From Tomocerus qinae (Eukaryota > Arthropoda > Collembola > Entomobryomorpha > Tomoceridae), in the NCBI GenBank assembly GCA_020055645.1, contig CM034546.1:54436001-54500000 (forward strand): a stretch of DNA of 64,000 nt, read 5' to 3'. The translations under genes were made by a program, and so were the position numbers. Under the pieces are notes generated by a model, which worked only from the letters and a program-made list of their open reading frames with translations, was not told the origin of the DNA and searched no databases. Below, in pieces: positions 54,865 through 64,000 of the stretch. How positions within the stretch are numbered: position 1 is the stretch's first letter; the number at the start of each line of letters is the position of its first letter.

Positions 54865-55584
54865 AGGGTTACCAGGTATACTTAAATGGCAAGTATAATA
54901 CTTAAATTTGGCCCTATACTTAAAATACTTGCAAATATTTTAAAATAATTAAATTATACTTAAATATACTTAAATCAGCTAAAATCGGAAACAATGAAAT
55001 AACTTGAAGTCCATTAATAGTAGAATACACTTTGCCATCGTTCAGATACATTGCATGACTAATGGAAATTTTCTCGCGCTTCGCGCGAATTTAAGTATTT
55101 TTTGTCTTTAAATCCAGTTTAATAATCATAATTGTCTTCCAATTTCGAAGGAAATCTATTAATAACTTATCAGTGGGGTATAAATAACAAACCTCTCTTC
55201 CTCAACTATTTCACTAAACCTTTAAAGCTAAATTACTCAAAATTCGTTATTAGTCTTAGTATTAAGTTTTTATTGATCAGTTTTTTAATTAAATTTTTAA
55301 ATTTTCTCGCGCTTCGCGCAAATCAGTATTTTCTCTTGATTTCTCTTCTTCACTTTATGAAGTAATATCCACGATTATTTATTTCAACATACCTAATTTT
55401 ACTTATTTTTGCTTCGTTTTCATCCATAAACCTTGAAGTTAGCTGCGCTCATATGATAGCGCCAAATACGGCTGTATGACATTTGAAAGCATTTACCAAG
55501 GCGAGCCCGAAGGGCGCGGGTTTGGTAGATGGCTACTGCTGGCCAGGAAACTCAAATTCGTTGAAGAAAATCTGGTAACCCTGA
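54865..55584. mobile_element. Probable hAT-type element
   Basis: GTCCTAT occurs at 54858-54864 and 55585-55591. The ends AGGGTTACCAG and CTGGTAACCCT are inverted. It contains two copies of the dyad TTTTCTCGCGCTTCGCGC (55068 and 55301). Non-coding. Confidence 0.65.
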
Positions 55585-55591
55585 GTCCTAT

Positions 55592-57535
55592 TTTGTGGAG
55601 TGGATGGGATGTTTACCTCCAACTTTTACCCAGCCACGTTGGCTTGGTGGAGTACTCAGTCGTCTGACTAAACAATGTGTGCTTCCACTGCCAGTACGAT
55701 ACTGTGGGTGGGGCAAATGGCCGAAGGCTGTTTAAAGGTTAAGCACGAACCCGCAATTACAAGGGCCATCACATGGATACCTCGTCTCTAATAAAAGATT
55801 AGCTTGTACAACCTGTCTTTGTTGGGCTAGTATACTTCCGTTAACAGTCCCACCACAGTGACTCGCCTTAGGCTTCTTGGGTAGTAATTAACAACAATTA
55901 CCAGTGTTGAGGGAGTTGGCAATAGGTCCGTAATGAGGTCTGCGCCGGGTACTATCACTTGGTAGGGAGGCAGTACACCCCATTTAACACACAGACATTA
56001 CCAGCAACTTATATCTTTGCAACGCACAAAATTGTTTCCTATGCCACCCCGAAATAAAGCTTTGCTGTGAAAAATGGCAGGGATCTCAATATTTTGTGTT
56101 CCTCTAACAGGGGTACGAACTCCAAAAACGAATGTTTAACATTTTGAATTATTCAGGAGATATACATCCAAACAATTTTGAAAAATTTTTAGTCTTTTTT
56201 AACATTATTTATATTTTTGAAATTTATGAGGCTTTACCTTCTTAGCTCCCACCTCATAATGTTATTTGATTGTACCAAACTATTACTATTCAAAGCAATT
56301 TGTCTGATTGCATAGTTTTACTTTCTGTCTGTTCGGAAATCCCTTGTTCACTGTTCACGATAACTTTCGAAACGGTTAGAGCAGCTCAAACATTTGAAAC
56401 TTTGAACAGTCTAGCTCAATTTGAGCGAGACTTCAAACTTTCAAATGTGTTCAATGTCTACAATATGATTACGATTTCATGCGATGCGACGAACACAATA
56501 CAAATGTTGAAAATGAAATGTTTTGAAAACAATTATCTCCTCAAATCCCAGTTTCTACACAGCAACCCAAATAATCATTTTGTTACTATTTTACTTCTCT
56601 TTTGAAATCAAAATGTATTCACATTTCTTTAAATAAAAGAAACTTCCGTCGTACGAAAACGGGAAAACAACTAATAAGTGTTACGTAGACTTCTGGTCTA
56701 AAAACTAACCAAACCGAACGACCGAATATAAACAACTGCAAAATGTTCCTCTAACCTTAAGAATATAGTTAAAGACTGAATTTGTCACCAATCTGATTAA
56801 AGGGCTTAATGCTTAACAGATTTTGCGCTTTCATTTAGATCAGAACTTTAAAAAAAGTAGTAGTGCACCTAATCCGAGCAGATATTTTAGTTGATATAAT
56901 TATACATGGAGAAGCACTTAAAAAGGATTGCTGTAGCTAATATTAATATTTTAAATTAGTATAATTTTAAAATTATTAGTGATATTTGAAAATAATGAAA
57001 GCATACCTTATTATTCGCTTTAGTTTAGCTTCAATTGTACATTCAATTGTACAACGAAATGCAAACAATGGTTCCAATCATGTCATTTTTATCACAATCA
57101 CGCGAGATGCAAAAGTAAACGGTGCTATCTGTCTCAGATAAGGCAGCAGATAACCTGAATTATGAGTTTGGAATTAAATATTGTCTGTACTTACCAGCCT
57201 TATGCAATTACAAATGTTATACGCTTAACAAGTGAGAAGGCCTTTGGAATCCTACTAAATACCACTTGAGTTGAATAGGACGTATCCTACTATTCTATTG
57301 GGACTTTCAATGTCCTGTCCTGGTGTAGCTCGATGACTCGTCGCATTGCTTGCTTCGCTTTCCTTTCTCTCCTCACACTCAAACAAGCCGGAGCCAAAGC
57401 ACTATTAAGTCAGTGACTGTTGGACCCGGCGGCCACAAAAGTTAAGACCCGACACACTATTATTGCACTACCGAATTACTCGGAAGTGGATACAACCAAC
57501 AGCTGACATTCATCTCAATTCAACGCCCACTATCG
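55592..57535. other. Unassigned DNA, two GC-richer patches
   Basis: 55592-56000 is markedly less AT-rich and looks like a fragment of a transposed or formerly transcribed sequence, but I cannot name it. 57270-57530 is also GC-balanced and could hold a promoter or first exon. The 111-codon ORF at 56270-56605 has no recognisable motif. Confidence 0.4.
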
Positions 57536-57546
57536 AGAATGTCCGG

Positions 57547-58192
57547 AATAAATATCTTCGAATAAATTTGACCATCTTCAAATAAATTCGACCATCTTCG
57601 AATAAATTGGACCATTTTCGAATAAATTGGACCATTTTCGAATAAATTGGACCATTTTCGAATAAATTGGACCATTTTCGAATAAATTGGACCATTTTCG
57701 AATAAATTGGACCATTTTCGAATAAATTCGACCATCTTCGAATAAATTCGACCATCTTTGAATAAATTCGACCATCTTCGAATAAATTCGACCATCTTCG
57801 AATAAATTCGACCATCTTCGAATAAATTCGACCATCTTCGAATAAATTCGACCATCTTCGAATAAATTCGACCATCTTCGAATAAATTCGACCATTTTCG
57901 AATAAATTCGACCATCTTCGAATAAATTCGACCATCTTCGAATAAATTTGACCATCTTCGAATAAATTCGACCATCTTTGAATAAATTCGACCATCTTTG
58001 AATAAATTCGACCATCTTTGAATAAATTCGACCATCTTCGAATAAATTCGACCATCTTCGAATAAATTCGACCATCTTCGAATAAATTCGACCATCTTCG
58101 AATAAATTCGACCATCTTCGAATAAATTCGACCATCTTCGAATAAATTCGAACATTTTCGAAAAAATTTGACCATCTTCGAATAAATCCGAC
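57547..58192. repeat. 20-bp minisatellite
   Basis: About 32 units of AATAAATTCGACCATCTTCG and variants (TTGG for TTCG in 57597-57720). The period of 20 makes three long minus-strand ORFs of the same 20-residue repeat; these are not genes. Confidence 0.95.
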
Positions 58193-58738
58193 TATGAAAA
58201 TCAACATATAATCCAAATTGATTAATGTTGACTATGAAAATCTGAAGAGAATCAAAATAGATTAATATTGACTATTAAAATCAATAGAAAAACAAAATAG
58301 ATTAATATTGACTATTAACATCAACAGAAAATCAAATTAGATTAATATTGACTATGAAAACCATCAGAAAATCAAAATAGATCAGTATTATTAATGAAAA
58401 TGATCATAAAATCGAAGATTTGTTAATACTGACTATGAAAATCTGAAGGGAATCAAAATCGGTCAATATTAATTATCAAATTCAACAGAAATTGGAAAAA
58501 TGAAAGTTTTAAACTTTTACAATGCCCATTTTTCAATTTGACTATCAAAATGAAGACAAAGTGAGCGCGCGTTATCTCAGCAACCAATGGACCGATTAAC
58601 CCGAAAATCAATAGGGATCCATAGGCATTGTTTCTGCCAAATTTGATCAATACCCGTCATGGCATTCGAAAGTTATCTTGGGAACGGACGTTCGGACAGA
58701 CTGTGCGGCTCTATAAGCTCGCTTCCTCAGGCGAGCCA
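58193..58738. mobile_element. Diverged, inverted relative of the 39.9-kb satellite element end
   Basis: 58193-58475 holds seven decayed 40-bp units around GATTAATATTGACTATGAAA, related to the reverse complement of the 29-bp satellite. 58480-58738 aligns with the reverse complement of 39908-40140: shared words GTCCGTTCC, GCTTATAG, AACAATGCC, CATTTTGATAGTCAAA. The end CAGGCGAGCC corresponds to GGCTCGCCTG/AGCTCGCCTG. Confidence 0.65.
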
Positions 58739-60211
58739 AAAATTGGTGAATTTTATTTACTGTGCATATTAGACATTTGATACCTTAAAGGAAGAAATAT
58801 TACACTGAAAATGCTTCGTGAAAGCAAAACTGCCCTGTCAACCAGTTTTTAGGTCACTGGTCACAGTCTCTTTCTTTTTCTCTTGATATTTAAGCTGCTA
58901 TGTATTTTACGTTTCTTTCTAATGTATCACTTAGTAAGTCAAAAAGAAAATGAAAGGAAAAAGGTTTAGGACTGCAGGATGCTTATAACACTGCTATTAT
59001 TAGCAAAAAATTATCTTTTAGTGGTTCATTATCATTATACTCCAATCGAAATAAGCTAGATACCTTTGTGTGAATTTTTTCACACTGTTGCGACGGCTAG
59101 GGTTTATGGACGGGCTCGTTTAAACTATATAGACAATGCATTGGATGAGAGAATTCCTGCATCCAGAGCTTTACATCAAGCATGTACCTAGAGGGGGCCG
59201 GAGGTACCCAGGTCACCCCTAAATAACCATAAAAAGGGGATTCCTTCCATAAAAATCAAAAAATTTATATATATGTGTCGTAGTATAAGTGTACCCTCTG
59301 TGTATGGGCGCCATTGTACTAGTATAAGTATGCGTAGCGAGTTAAACTAGGATAACCGACCCTCGGGGTTTCAGTACAACTGTTCCACGCTTAAATGCAT
59401 TGCAAAGCCTGAGTTAATTAGATAACTATGCTACTCTATAATGATATGACTATAATTTATGCTCAAAATCTTACTAGCTTGATTTACTCATTCAAATAGT
59501 GATAATTGCAAAAACGAAATAATTAATATAATATCGGTAGATACGTAAGACAACAATCAATTGCACTTTACATTCTTACATGTATTGCCAACATGGTACT
59601 TTGTACTACAGAGTATGTCATTCTTTTTACATGGACAAAGTTACCGACCTGAAGACATTTCCTTACCGGCATTGTCATGATAAAATGTCATCTCCTTAAA
59701 AAATTGACTATGGTTTAATATTTTTTGCCACTGCCTACAAATGTTAACAATTCAGTCCCATTTTCTACATAAATCTTATACCTCTGTCGTACTCTTTTTC
59801 TCCTATCTCTGCTTATTCCTTCAATTATGTTTCCTTTCTTTAATTTAAAAATTTACAATAATGTTTGGTAATGGGAGTCCGTAGGAAACTCATCAATACG
59901 CTGACTCTTTTTAATAAAATCTAAAAAATATGTACGAAATTCCACTTTATAAAAAGTAACAAAATGTGATATGTGAACTTACAGATAAATCTTAAATCAA
60001 TTACACTGTCTAACCACAAAATCACATTGGGACACTAACGGTTTTTTTCATTTAGGATTGTGGGGCTGTCTCACTTTAACCCGTCTTTAAATGCATGTAC
60101 CTTTTTTACTCCATACATGATTGACAATGACAATATCTCCTATTAACTCAGGCTTTGCAATCTACATATTTACGTATCTACCGATGAGTAGTATGTAGAC
60201 TACGAAGTATG
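58739..60211. other. Unassigned AT-rich DNA upstream of the capsid module
   Basis: No gene or tandem repeat recognised. The left boundary of the capsid-bearing element may lie here but no terminal repeat can be checked because its other end is outside the window. Confidence 0.4.
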
Positions 60212-60510
60212 GCTCAACATAGATAGGTATGCCCCTACTCTTATACATGGAAAGGTATGCATCTACCTGAGTGTCATATTGTAGACACACGGCTCAACAT
60301 GGATAGGCATGCCCCTTACTCTTTATACATGGAAAGGTATGCATCTACCTGATTGTCATATTGTAGACACACGGCTCATAAATGAATAGGTATGCCCCTA
60401 CATCTTATACATGGAAAGCATGTAAATACCTATGCTGAATCTGTTGAGTTTTAGACTATAAAATCGAGATATGCCCCTATTCTTTAAAAATGGAAAGGTA
60501 TGCATCTGCC
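60212..60510. repeat. About 85-bp tandem units upstream of the capsid genes
   Basis: Four decaying copies containing ATGGAAAGGTATGCATCTAC and GGATAGGCATGCCCC. They end 90 bp upstream of the first capsid ORF and could be regulatory. Confidence 0.75.
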
Positions 60511-60525
60511 AGGTTAGGTAAATTT

Positions 60526-60546
60526 TATATAAAGTATATATAAATA
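60526..60546 (+). promoter_or_regulatory. TATA-like box of the capsid module
   Basis: TATATAAAG followed by TATATATAAATA lies 53-73 bp before the ATG at 60599, a plausible core promoter spacing for a short 5' leader. Confidence 0.4.
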
Positions 60547-60598
60547 CTTCCTTACATGGTAAAGATTTCAGTATTAAATAAGACATCAAACACTCAAC

Positions 60599-61333
60599 AT
60601 GGATAGCTTTTACCACACGGTAATGAGTGATGCTTCTGGAGCATTTTACCCAGATAACACAATATCAAATTTTAAAAATCATCTACACACACCCATTGAG
60701 TTGGACGATGATTTCTATGAAGTTGCTATAACAAAATATTCATATATATACAGCAAACATTATATTGAAAAAGGAAGTCTACTATATTCTTGTAAATCAC
60801 GGATACAAAATACTATTGTAAATGTGACGGCAAGTAAACCTTTATACAACATAAGTGAAGTAATTTCTGAATTAGGAAAGTTTGAAGCAATAAAAACATT
60901 CTCCAAAGACGAAAATTTACTTGAATTGGAACTCGATTGGGCCTATTACAATGATACTAAACTAAACCCAAACATAGAAACAATGATTGGAGGACCATTG
61001 ATAGAAAATAGATACAGATCAGAAAAAACTTTAGTATTGACAACATTTGCGCCATATTTCGAATCGGGACTAACACGTATACATGTTTACTCAAATATTG
61101 TTAAACCACAATATGTAGGAGATGTTTTGGCACCGCTAATGTTGATTGAAAACTATGAAGGTGACGATAGACGTCCAACCACTAAAACAATCCAAAATCC
61201 TACATATATGAGTGTAGCAAGTACCAATATTGACAAAATTCATATGTATTTCAAATCAGAGTCAGGAGAAAACCTACCGTTTACTTTTGGTAACTTTTGC
61301 GCACAACTTCATTTTAGACGAAAGAGATATTAA
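60599..61333 (+). CDS. Polinton/adintovirus-type penton-like minor capsid protein
   Basis: 244 codons, intact, ATG in good context (CAACATGG). It shows the hallmarks of a protein family found beside transposon-borne capsid genes: an N-terminal FYPDNTISNFKNHL box (P-x-N-T-x-x-x-F), a central VYSNIVKPQYVGDVLAPLM box and a C-terminal INPTY-like stretch (NPTYMSVASTNIDKI) ending FTFGNFCAQLHFRRK. These proteins are thought to form the penton or minor jelly-roll capsomer. It is the only undamaged gene of the cluster. Assignment is by motif memory, so the exact structural role is inferred. Confidence 0.7.
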   Translation: MDSFYHTVMSDASGAFYPDNTISNFKNHLHTPIELDDDFYEVAITKYSYIYSKHYIEKGSLLYSCKSRIQNTIVNVTASKPLYNISEVISELGKFEAIKTFSKDENLLELELDWAYYNDTKLNPNIETMIGGPLIENRYRSEKTLVLTTFAPYFESGLTRIHVYSNIVKPQYVGDVLAPLMLIENYEGDDRRPTTKTIQNPTYMSVASTNIDKIHMYFKSESGENLPFTFGNFCAQLHFRRKRY

Positions 61334-61394
61334 TACCAAGAATCACGATTATCCTTCAGTTCTCATGTAGACGTTGACAGGCACACATCTCAAT

Positions 61395-61865
61395 ATGTAT
61401 TCTCACGAAAATAATCCAAATGACTTTTTCGAATATACCCACCCTAAAACTGGAAGTAAGTTGATGTATTATAAATCTTCCATGTCAAGACAACGGGGGT
61501 CTGGTTTAAGAGGTATATTTGGTACATTCTTACGAAAATTAATCTCTTTCGCTAAAGAATATGCACTACCTGCAGCAAAAAAGTATGTTCTACCTCATGC
61601 AAAAGAAGCTATTAGAAATTTTGCTACTGACGTCATCAATGGATATAATTTTGGAGAGAGTGTACGGACACATGGAAACTATGCAGTAAAATCTGTATAT
61701 TATGATGTAAAAAACGATGTTATGAATCAGTCTGGCAGTGGTTATTCAAGGAAGAGGAAGTCGAATAATTCAGTTTCTTGTTCAATCAAGAAGAAAAAAG
61801 TGGAAAAATCATCAAAGAAAAAACTAAATCATAAACGAATATCTATATTTTCCAAAAATGCCTAA
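61395..61865 (+). CDS. Small basic virion-associated protein (pX-like)
   Basis: 156 codons from the ATG at 61395 (the frame is open from 61374 but without ATG). A central Gly/Ser start (RQRGSGLRGIFGTFLRKLIS) is followed by an amphipathic Ala/Lys helix region and a C-terminal Lys/Arg-rich tail with RKRKS and KKKKVEKSSKKK, likely a nuclear-localisation or DNA-binding segment. Proteins with this layout (GSG...IFR...GKR...KRK) accompany the capsid genes of Polinton-like elements and recall adenovirus pX/pVI. The stop overlaps the next ATG by 8 bp, as in compact viral-type gene clusters. Confidence 0.6.
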   Translation: MYSHENNPNDFFEYTHPKTGSKLMYYKSSMSRQRGSGLRGIFGTFLRKLISFAKEYALPAAKKYVLPHAKEAIRNFATDVINGYNFGESVRTHGNYAVKSVYYDVKNDVMNQSGSGYSRKRKSNNSVSCSIKKKKVEKSSKKKLNHKRISIFSKNA

Positions 61866-63088
61866 GTCACAACAAAAGCCTGTCCTTAATTTTGTAAGTG
61901 CCGAAACGGCTCTTTTTACTGAACCTGGATATGATTTGAGTATTACTCACATTTACGAAGTTGAATATCATCCTCAAAATAATATAAGTGACAGAGGTGC
62001 TCCAATCTCCTTTTATATACCTGGTAATGATATACATTACACAGACTTTTCTGAATCCAAATTACTTCAACGATGTAAATTTGTAGATGGTAGTAAGTCA
62101 CCACCTAATGATTTACCAGTATTTGATCCAGTCAAGATTGTTACATAAAAATCCATATTATCCCTACCGTGCAATTTTTGAAAAAATGTTATCATATGGA
62201 AAAGAATAAAAAAAACTCAAGGAGAAGCAGAAATGCTTGTGAAAACCAAAAGTGGAAAATGATTGAGCAATCTAAAGAGTTTGAAATAATGATCAGACCA
62301 CATAGTGAGCTATTCTCACAAACAAGATTTCTTATCCCTGCAATTGATGTCCGCATGGATTTTTATCGATCTTCTGACGAATTCTGTGTTCAAATGTACG
62401 GTACTGAAATTACTAAATATAAACCTCAATTAGTCATTCTGGAATCAAAATTAATTGTGGTTAAACATGCTCTACTACCATCATTGTCACTTCAGCACAT
62501 TAAAATTTGGAATAATGGACACAATGTTGTATACCCTCAACGAGAAAATGAAATGAAGACTTATGCAATTCCAAAAGGTCAACTACAACATACAAACGAA
62601 ACTCTGTTATCAGGACTACTACCTGATAGAATAGTTTTGGGGTTAGTACAAAGCGTGAGCATCAATGGAACATATAGAACAAATTCTTTATGCTTTGAGG
62701 ATTTTGACCTGTCTATCATCACAGTGAAAATGAATGGTGAGATACACGTAAATAAATCAATAGATGTTGATTTTGCCAACGATCGCATTGTCCAAGCATA
62801 TATGTCAATGTTTGAAGTATGGGGCTAGCCAATTGTGATAGCAGTATTGATATTACAAAGGATGAATATAAAAAAGGAAAAGCATTTTTTGTTTAAGATT
62901 TTCGTAATGTGAGAGATGCTTTTTCTCCTCCAAGACATGGAAACATTTCAATCAATCTACGATTCAAAAAAGGTCTGGCTGAAAGTATAACTGTGTGTGC
63001 TATGCTGAATATCAATCAGCATTGTACGCGAACAGTGATAAGCAAGTGTTCAAAAAAGACTACTCTAAAGAATTTTGAAAATGGATAG
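61858..63088 (+). pseudogene. Transposon-borne major capsid protein (F54H12.2-type), broken
   Basis: The N-terminal part (61858-62148) carries LSITHIYEVEYHPQNNISD and GAPISFYIPGND, the start of the jelly-roll capsid family known from C. elegans F54H12.2 and related elements. A short piece in a second frame (62150-62206, NPYYPYRAIFEKMLSYG) follows after an apparent internal deletion. The main piece (up to 62828) is in a third frame with RPHSELFSQTRFLIPAIDVR and ETLLSGLLPDRIVLGLV. The C-terminal piece (62819-63088) shifts again and has a TAA at 62894-62896. At least three frame changes, one stop and one deletion mean no full capsid protein can be made. Confidence 0.8.
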
Positions 63089-63583
63089 TGAGCAAGTTTA
63101 TTTAATGTTGACTAAGCTTTTTAAAGGAAGAAAATGTACATACAAAGTATTGGCCTGTGATGAGTTAGATACTTTAAAAGTGTCTACTTATCCTGTCTGT
63201 CATTGTGTAAACAATCAACCAATTACAGACGCTGGGGAACATTGGCTGTGAATCTTTATCTCAAAACGCAACGGACCTCTAAACTTCTTTTGTTCTTTCA
63301 GAATGGGGATTGATTTTTATGCAGAAAATTTTCGTAATTACGCCATGAGAATGAAAATGACTGTGTTGGAAAATAAAGTGTCTTTGCAGGATGTTAATTC
63401 AAATGTATGCGGTTATATGTAATACATTTTTTGTATAAAATAATGCGTGGACAAAATGTAATGTCTATATATTGTGGTTTTTCAAAAAATATGCAAAGAA
63501 ATGATAAAATTGTAAAACGATTATATTTATGTAATCGTTACTTTTTTCAAAAATGTAATTTTAAAAACATGAAAATAAAATGA
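63081..63583 (+). pseudogene. Adenain-like cysteine protease, broken
   Basis: Starts at an ATG overlapping the capsid stop. It contains the histidine box GEHWL (His codon 63240-63242) and the cysteine box NSNVCGY (Cys codon 63408-63410) of adenovirus-type maturation proteases. There is an in-frame TGA at 63249-63251, directly after the His box, and a frameshift near 63418, after which the frame stays open to 63583. The acidic-residue box, normally FF(D/E)x(F/Y)G, reads FFCSFR. The enzyme would have cut capsid precursors; this copy is inactive on three counts. Confidence 0.75.
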
Positions 63584-63609
63584 AATCAAATTAACATACT
63601 TCCCAACGG

Positions 63610-63663
63610 GTAAAAATGATGATGTAAAAATAAACTTTTTTATTTTTACATCATCATTTTTAC
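63610..63663. terminator. 25-bp perfect stem-loop between protease and ATPase
   Basis: 63610-63634 and 63639-63663 are exact reverse complements (GTAAAAATGATGATGTAAAA...) with a 4-nt loop CTTT. A weaker stem (AACGATTA/TAATCGTT, followed by a T run) lies at 63517-63540. The position between two genes suggests a transcript-end, replication or packaging role, but this is inference. Confidence 0.6.
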
Positions 63664-63744
63664 TAAGTAAGTAACAACATGACATTACAGAAATGTATAT
63701 ATAATCTGTTGAATCTTGTAAAACAAATTAGTACTGCTCTAACC

Positions 63745-64000
63745 ATGGCTCAGTTAAGTTCATTGTTTCTTAATCCTTAGGATTGTCCTGTATTTGACTA
63801 TACACTTAAAGCACCATTTTGCATGACAATCGCAGGACAACCTCAGTCCGGAAAGTCAACATTAACCACAAAATTATTAAAAAGGAAAGATGAAATCATA
63901 GTTCCTCGTGTTCATCATGTATTGTACTGCTATACTGCATTTCAACCTACACTCTTTGGTCATCTAAAGGAAACAGTGCCTGGTATAAAGTTTCATCAGG
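63745..64000 (+). pseudogene. Packaging-type P-loop ATPase, 5' part (runs off window)
   Basis: From an ATG at 63745 the frame meets a TAG at 63778-63780 and then stays open to the window edge. It carries FCMTIAGQPQSGKSTLTTKL, with the Walker A motif G-x4-G-K-S (about 63829-63859), then RVHHVLYCYTAFQPTLF. This matches the small FtsK/HerA-type ATPase beside capsid genes in Polinton-like elements, which would drive genome packaging. CTTAATCCTTAG just before the open frame also resembles a splice acceptor, so the stop might lie in an intron end. Confidence 0.65.

Noticed and set aside
56270..56605. 111-codon ORF as a gene
   Set aside because: No motif, no splice or promoter context, composition not distinct from surroundings.
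57510..58216. Three long minus-strand ORFs (over 200 codons) of a 20-residue repeat
   Set aside because: They are the three frames of one 20-bp minisatellite; all have the same peptide, and no flanking coding signal exists.
63248..63301. 54-nt intron in the protease gene
   Set aside because: GT-AG ends and phase fit, but the translated segment itself continues the protease family pattern, so a stop codon mutation explains it better.

Overview
This window is AT-rich nuclear DNA of an animal, most likely an invertebrate. The evidence is an interrupted CYLD-type deubiquitinase gene with GT-AG introns as short as 49 nt, BEL/Pao and CR1-type retroelements, many hAT-type elements with 8-bp target duplications, and remnants of a Polinton/adintovirus-type capsid gene cluster. 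The sequence does not settle the phylum. No bacterial operons, rRNA or tRNA genes were recognised.

Host genes. The only host gene I can support is a CYLD-like ubiquitin hydrolase on the minus strand. Its last four coding exons are compact (3059-4158). Three upstream exons with matching splice phases lie at 13726-13873, 13961-14022 and 21277-21433. Its introns are swollen by transposons, and the exon with the catalytic cysteine is duplicated at 6158-6451. A further minus-strand exon candidate lies at 53889-53977.

Layout. 0.6-2.8 kb: a dispersed repeat split by a hAT element. 3-4.2 kb: the CYLD catalytic exons. 5.4-6.5 kb: a minisatellite flanked by inverted motifs, then the copied exon. 6.7-12.3 kb: a hAT-type element, bounded by an 8-bp duplication, that carries a decayed BEL/Pao gag-pol, a 30-bp minisatellite and a second hAT element. 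13.3-14.6 kb: small hAT elements around two CYLD exons. 14.8-20.8 kb: a composite inverted-repeat region with head-to-head 133-bp arrays and an unidentified short ORF present twice. 22.1-22.7 kb: a 39-bp array. 23.6-27.6 kb: an inverted-repeat element hosting three more hAT elements. 30.3-38.1 kb: a giant palindrome with 6-bp target duplications, a zinc-finger gene in both arms and a CR1-type LINE in one arm. 39.9-52.9 kb: 434 copies of a 29-bp repeat with higher-order structure, inside a short terminal inverted repeat. 54.9-55.6 kb: a hAT element. 57.5-58.7 kb: a 20-bp array and a diverged relative of the 29-bp satellite element. 60.2 kb to the right edge: a capsid module (penton-like protein, small basic protein, broken major capsid protein, broken adenain-like protease, start of a packaging ATPase) running off the window.

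Overall this is a transposon-dense intronic and intergenic landscape. Most long ORFs outside the named genes are artefacts of tandem repeats whose period is a multiple of three, or short enough to stay open.
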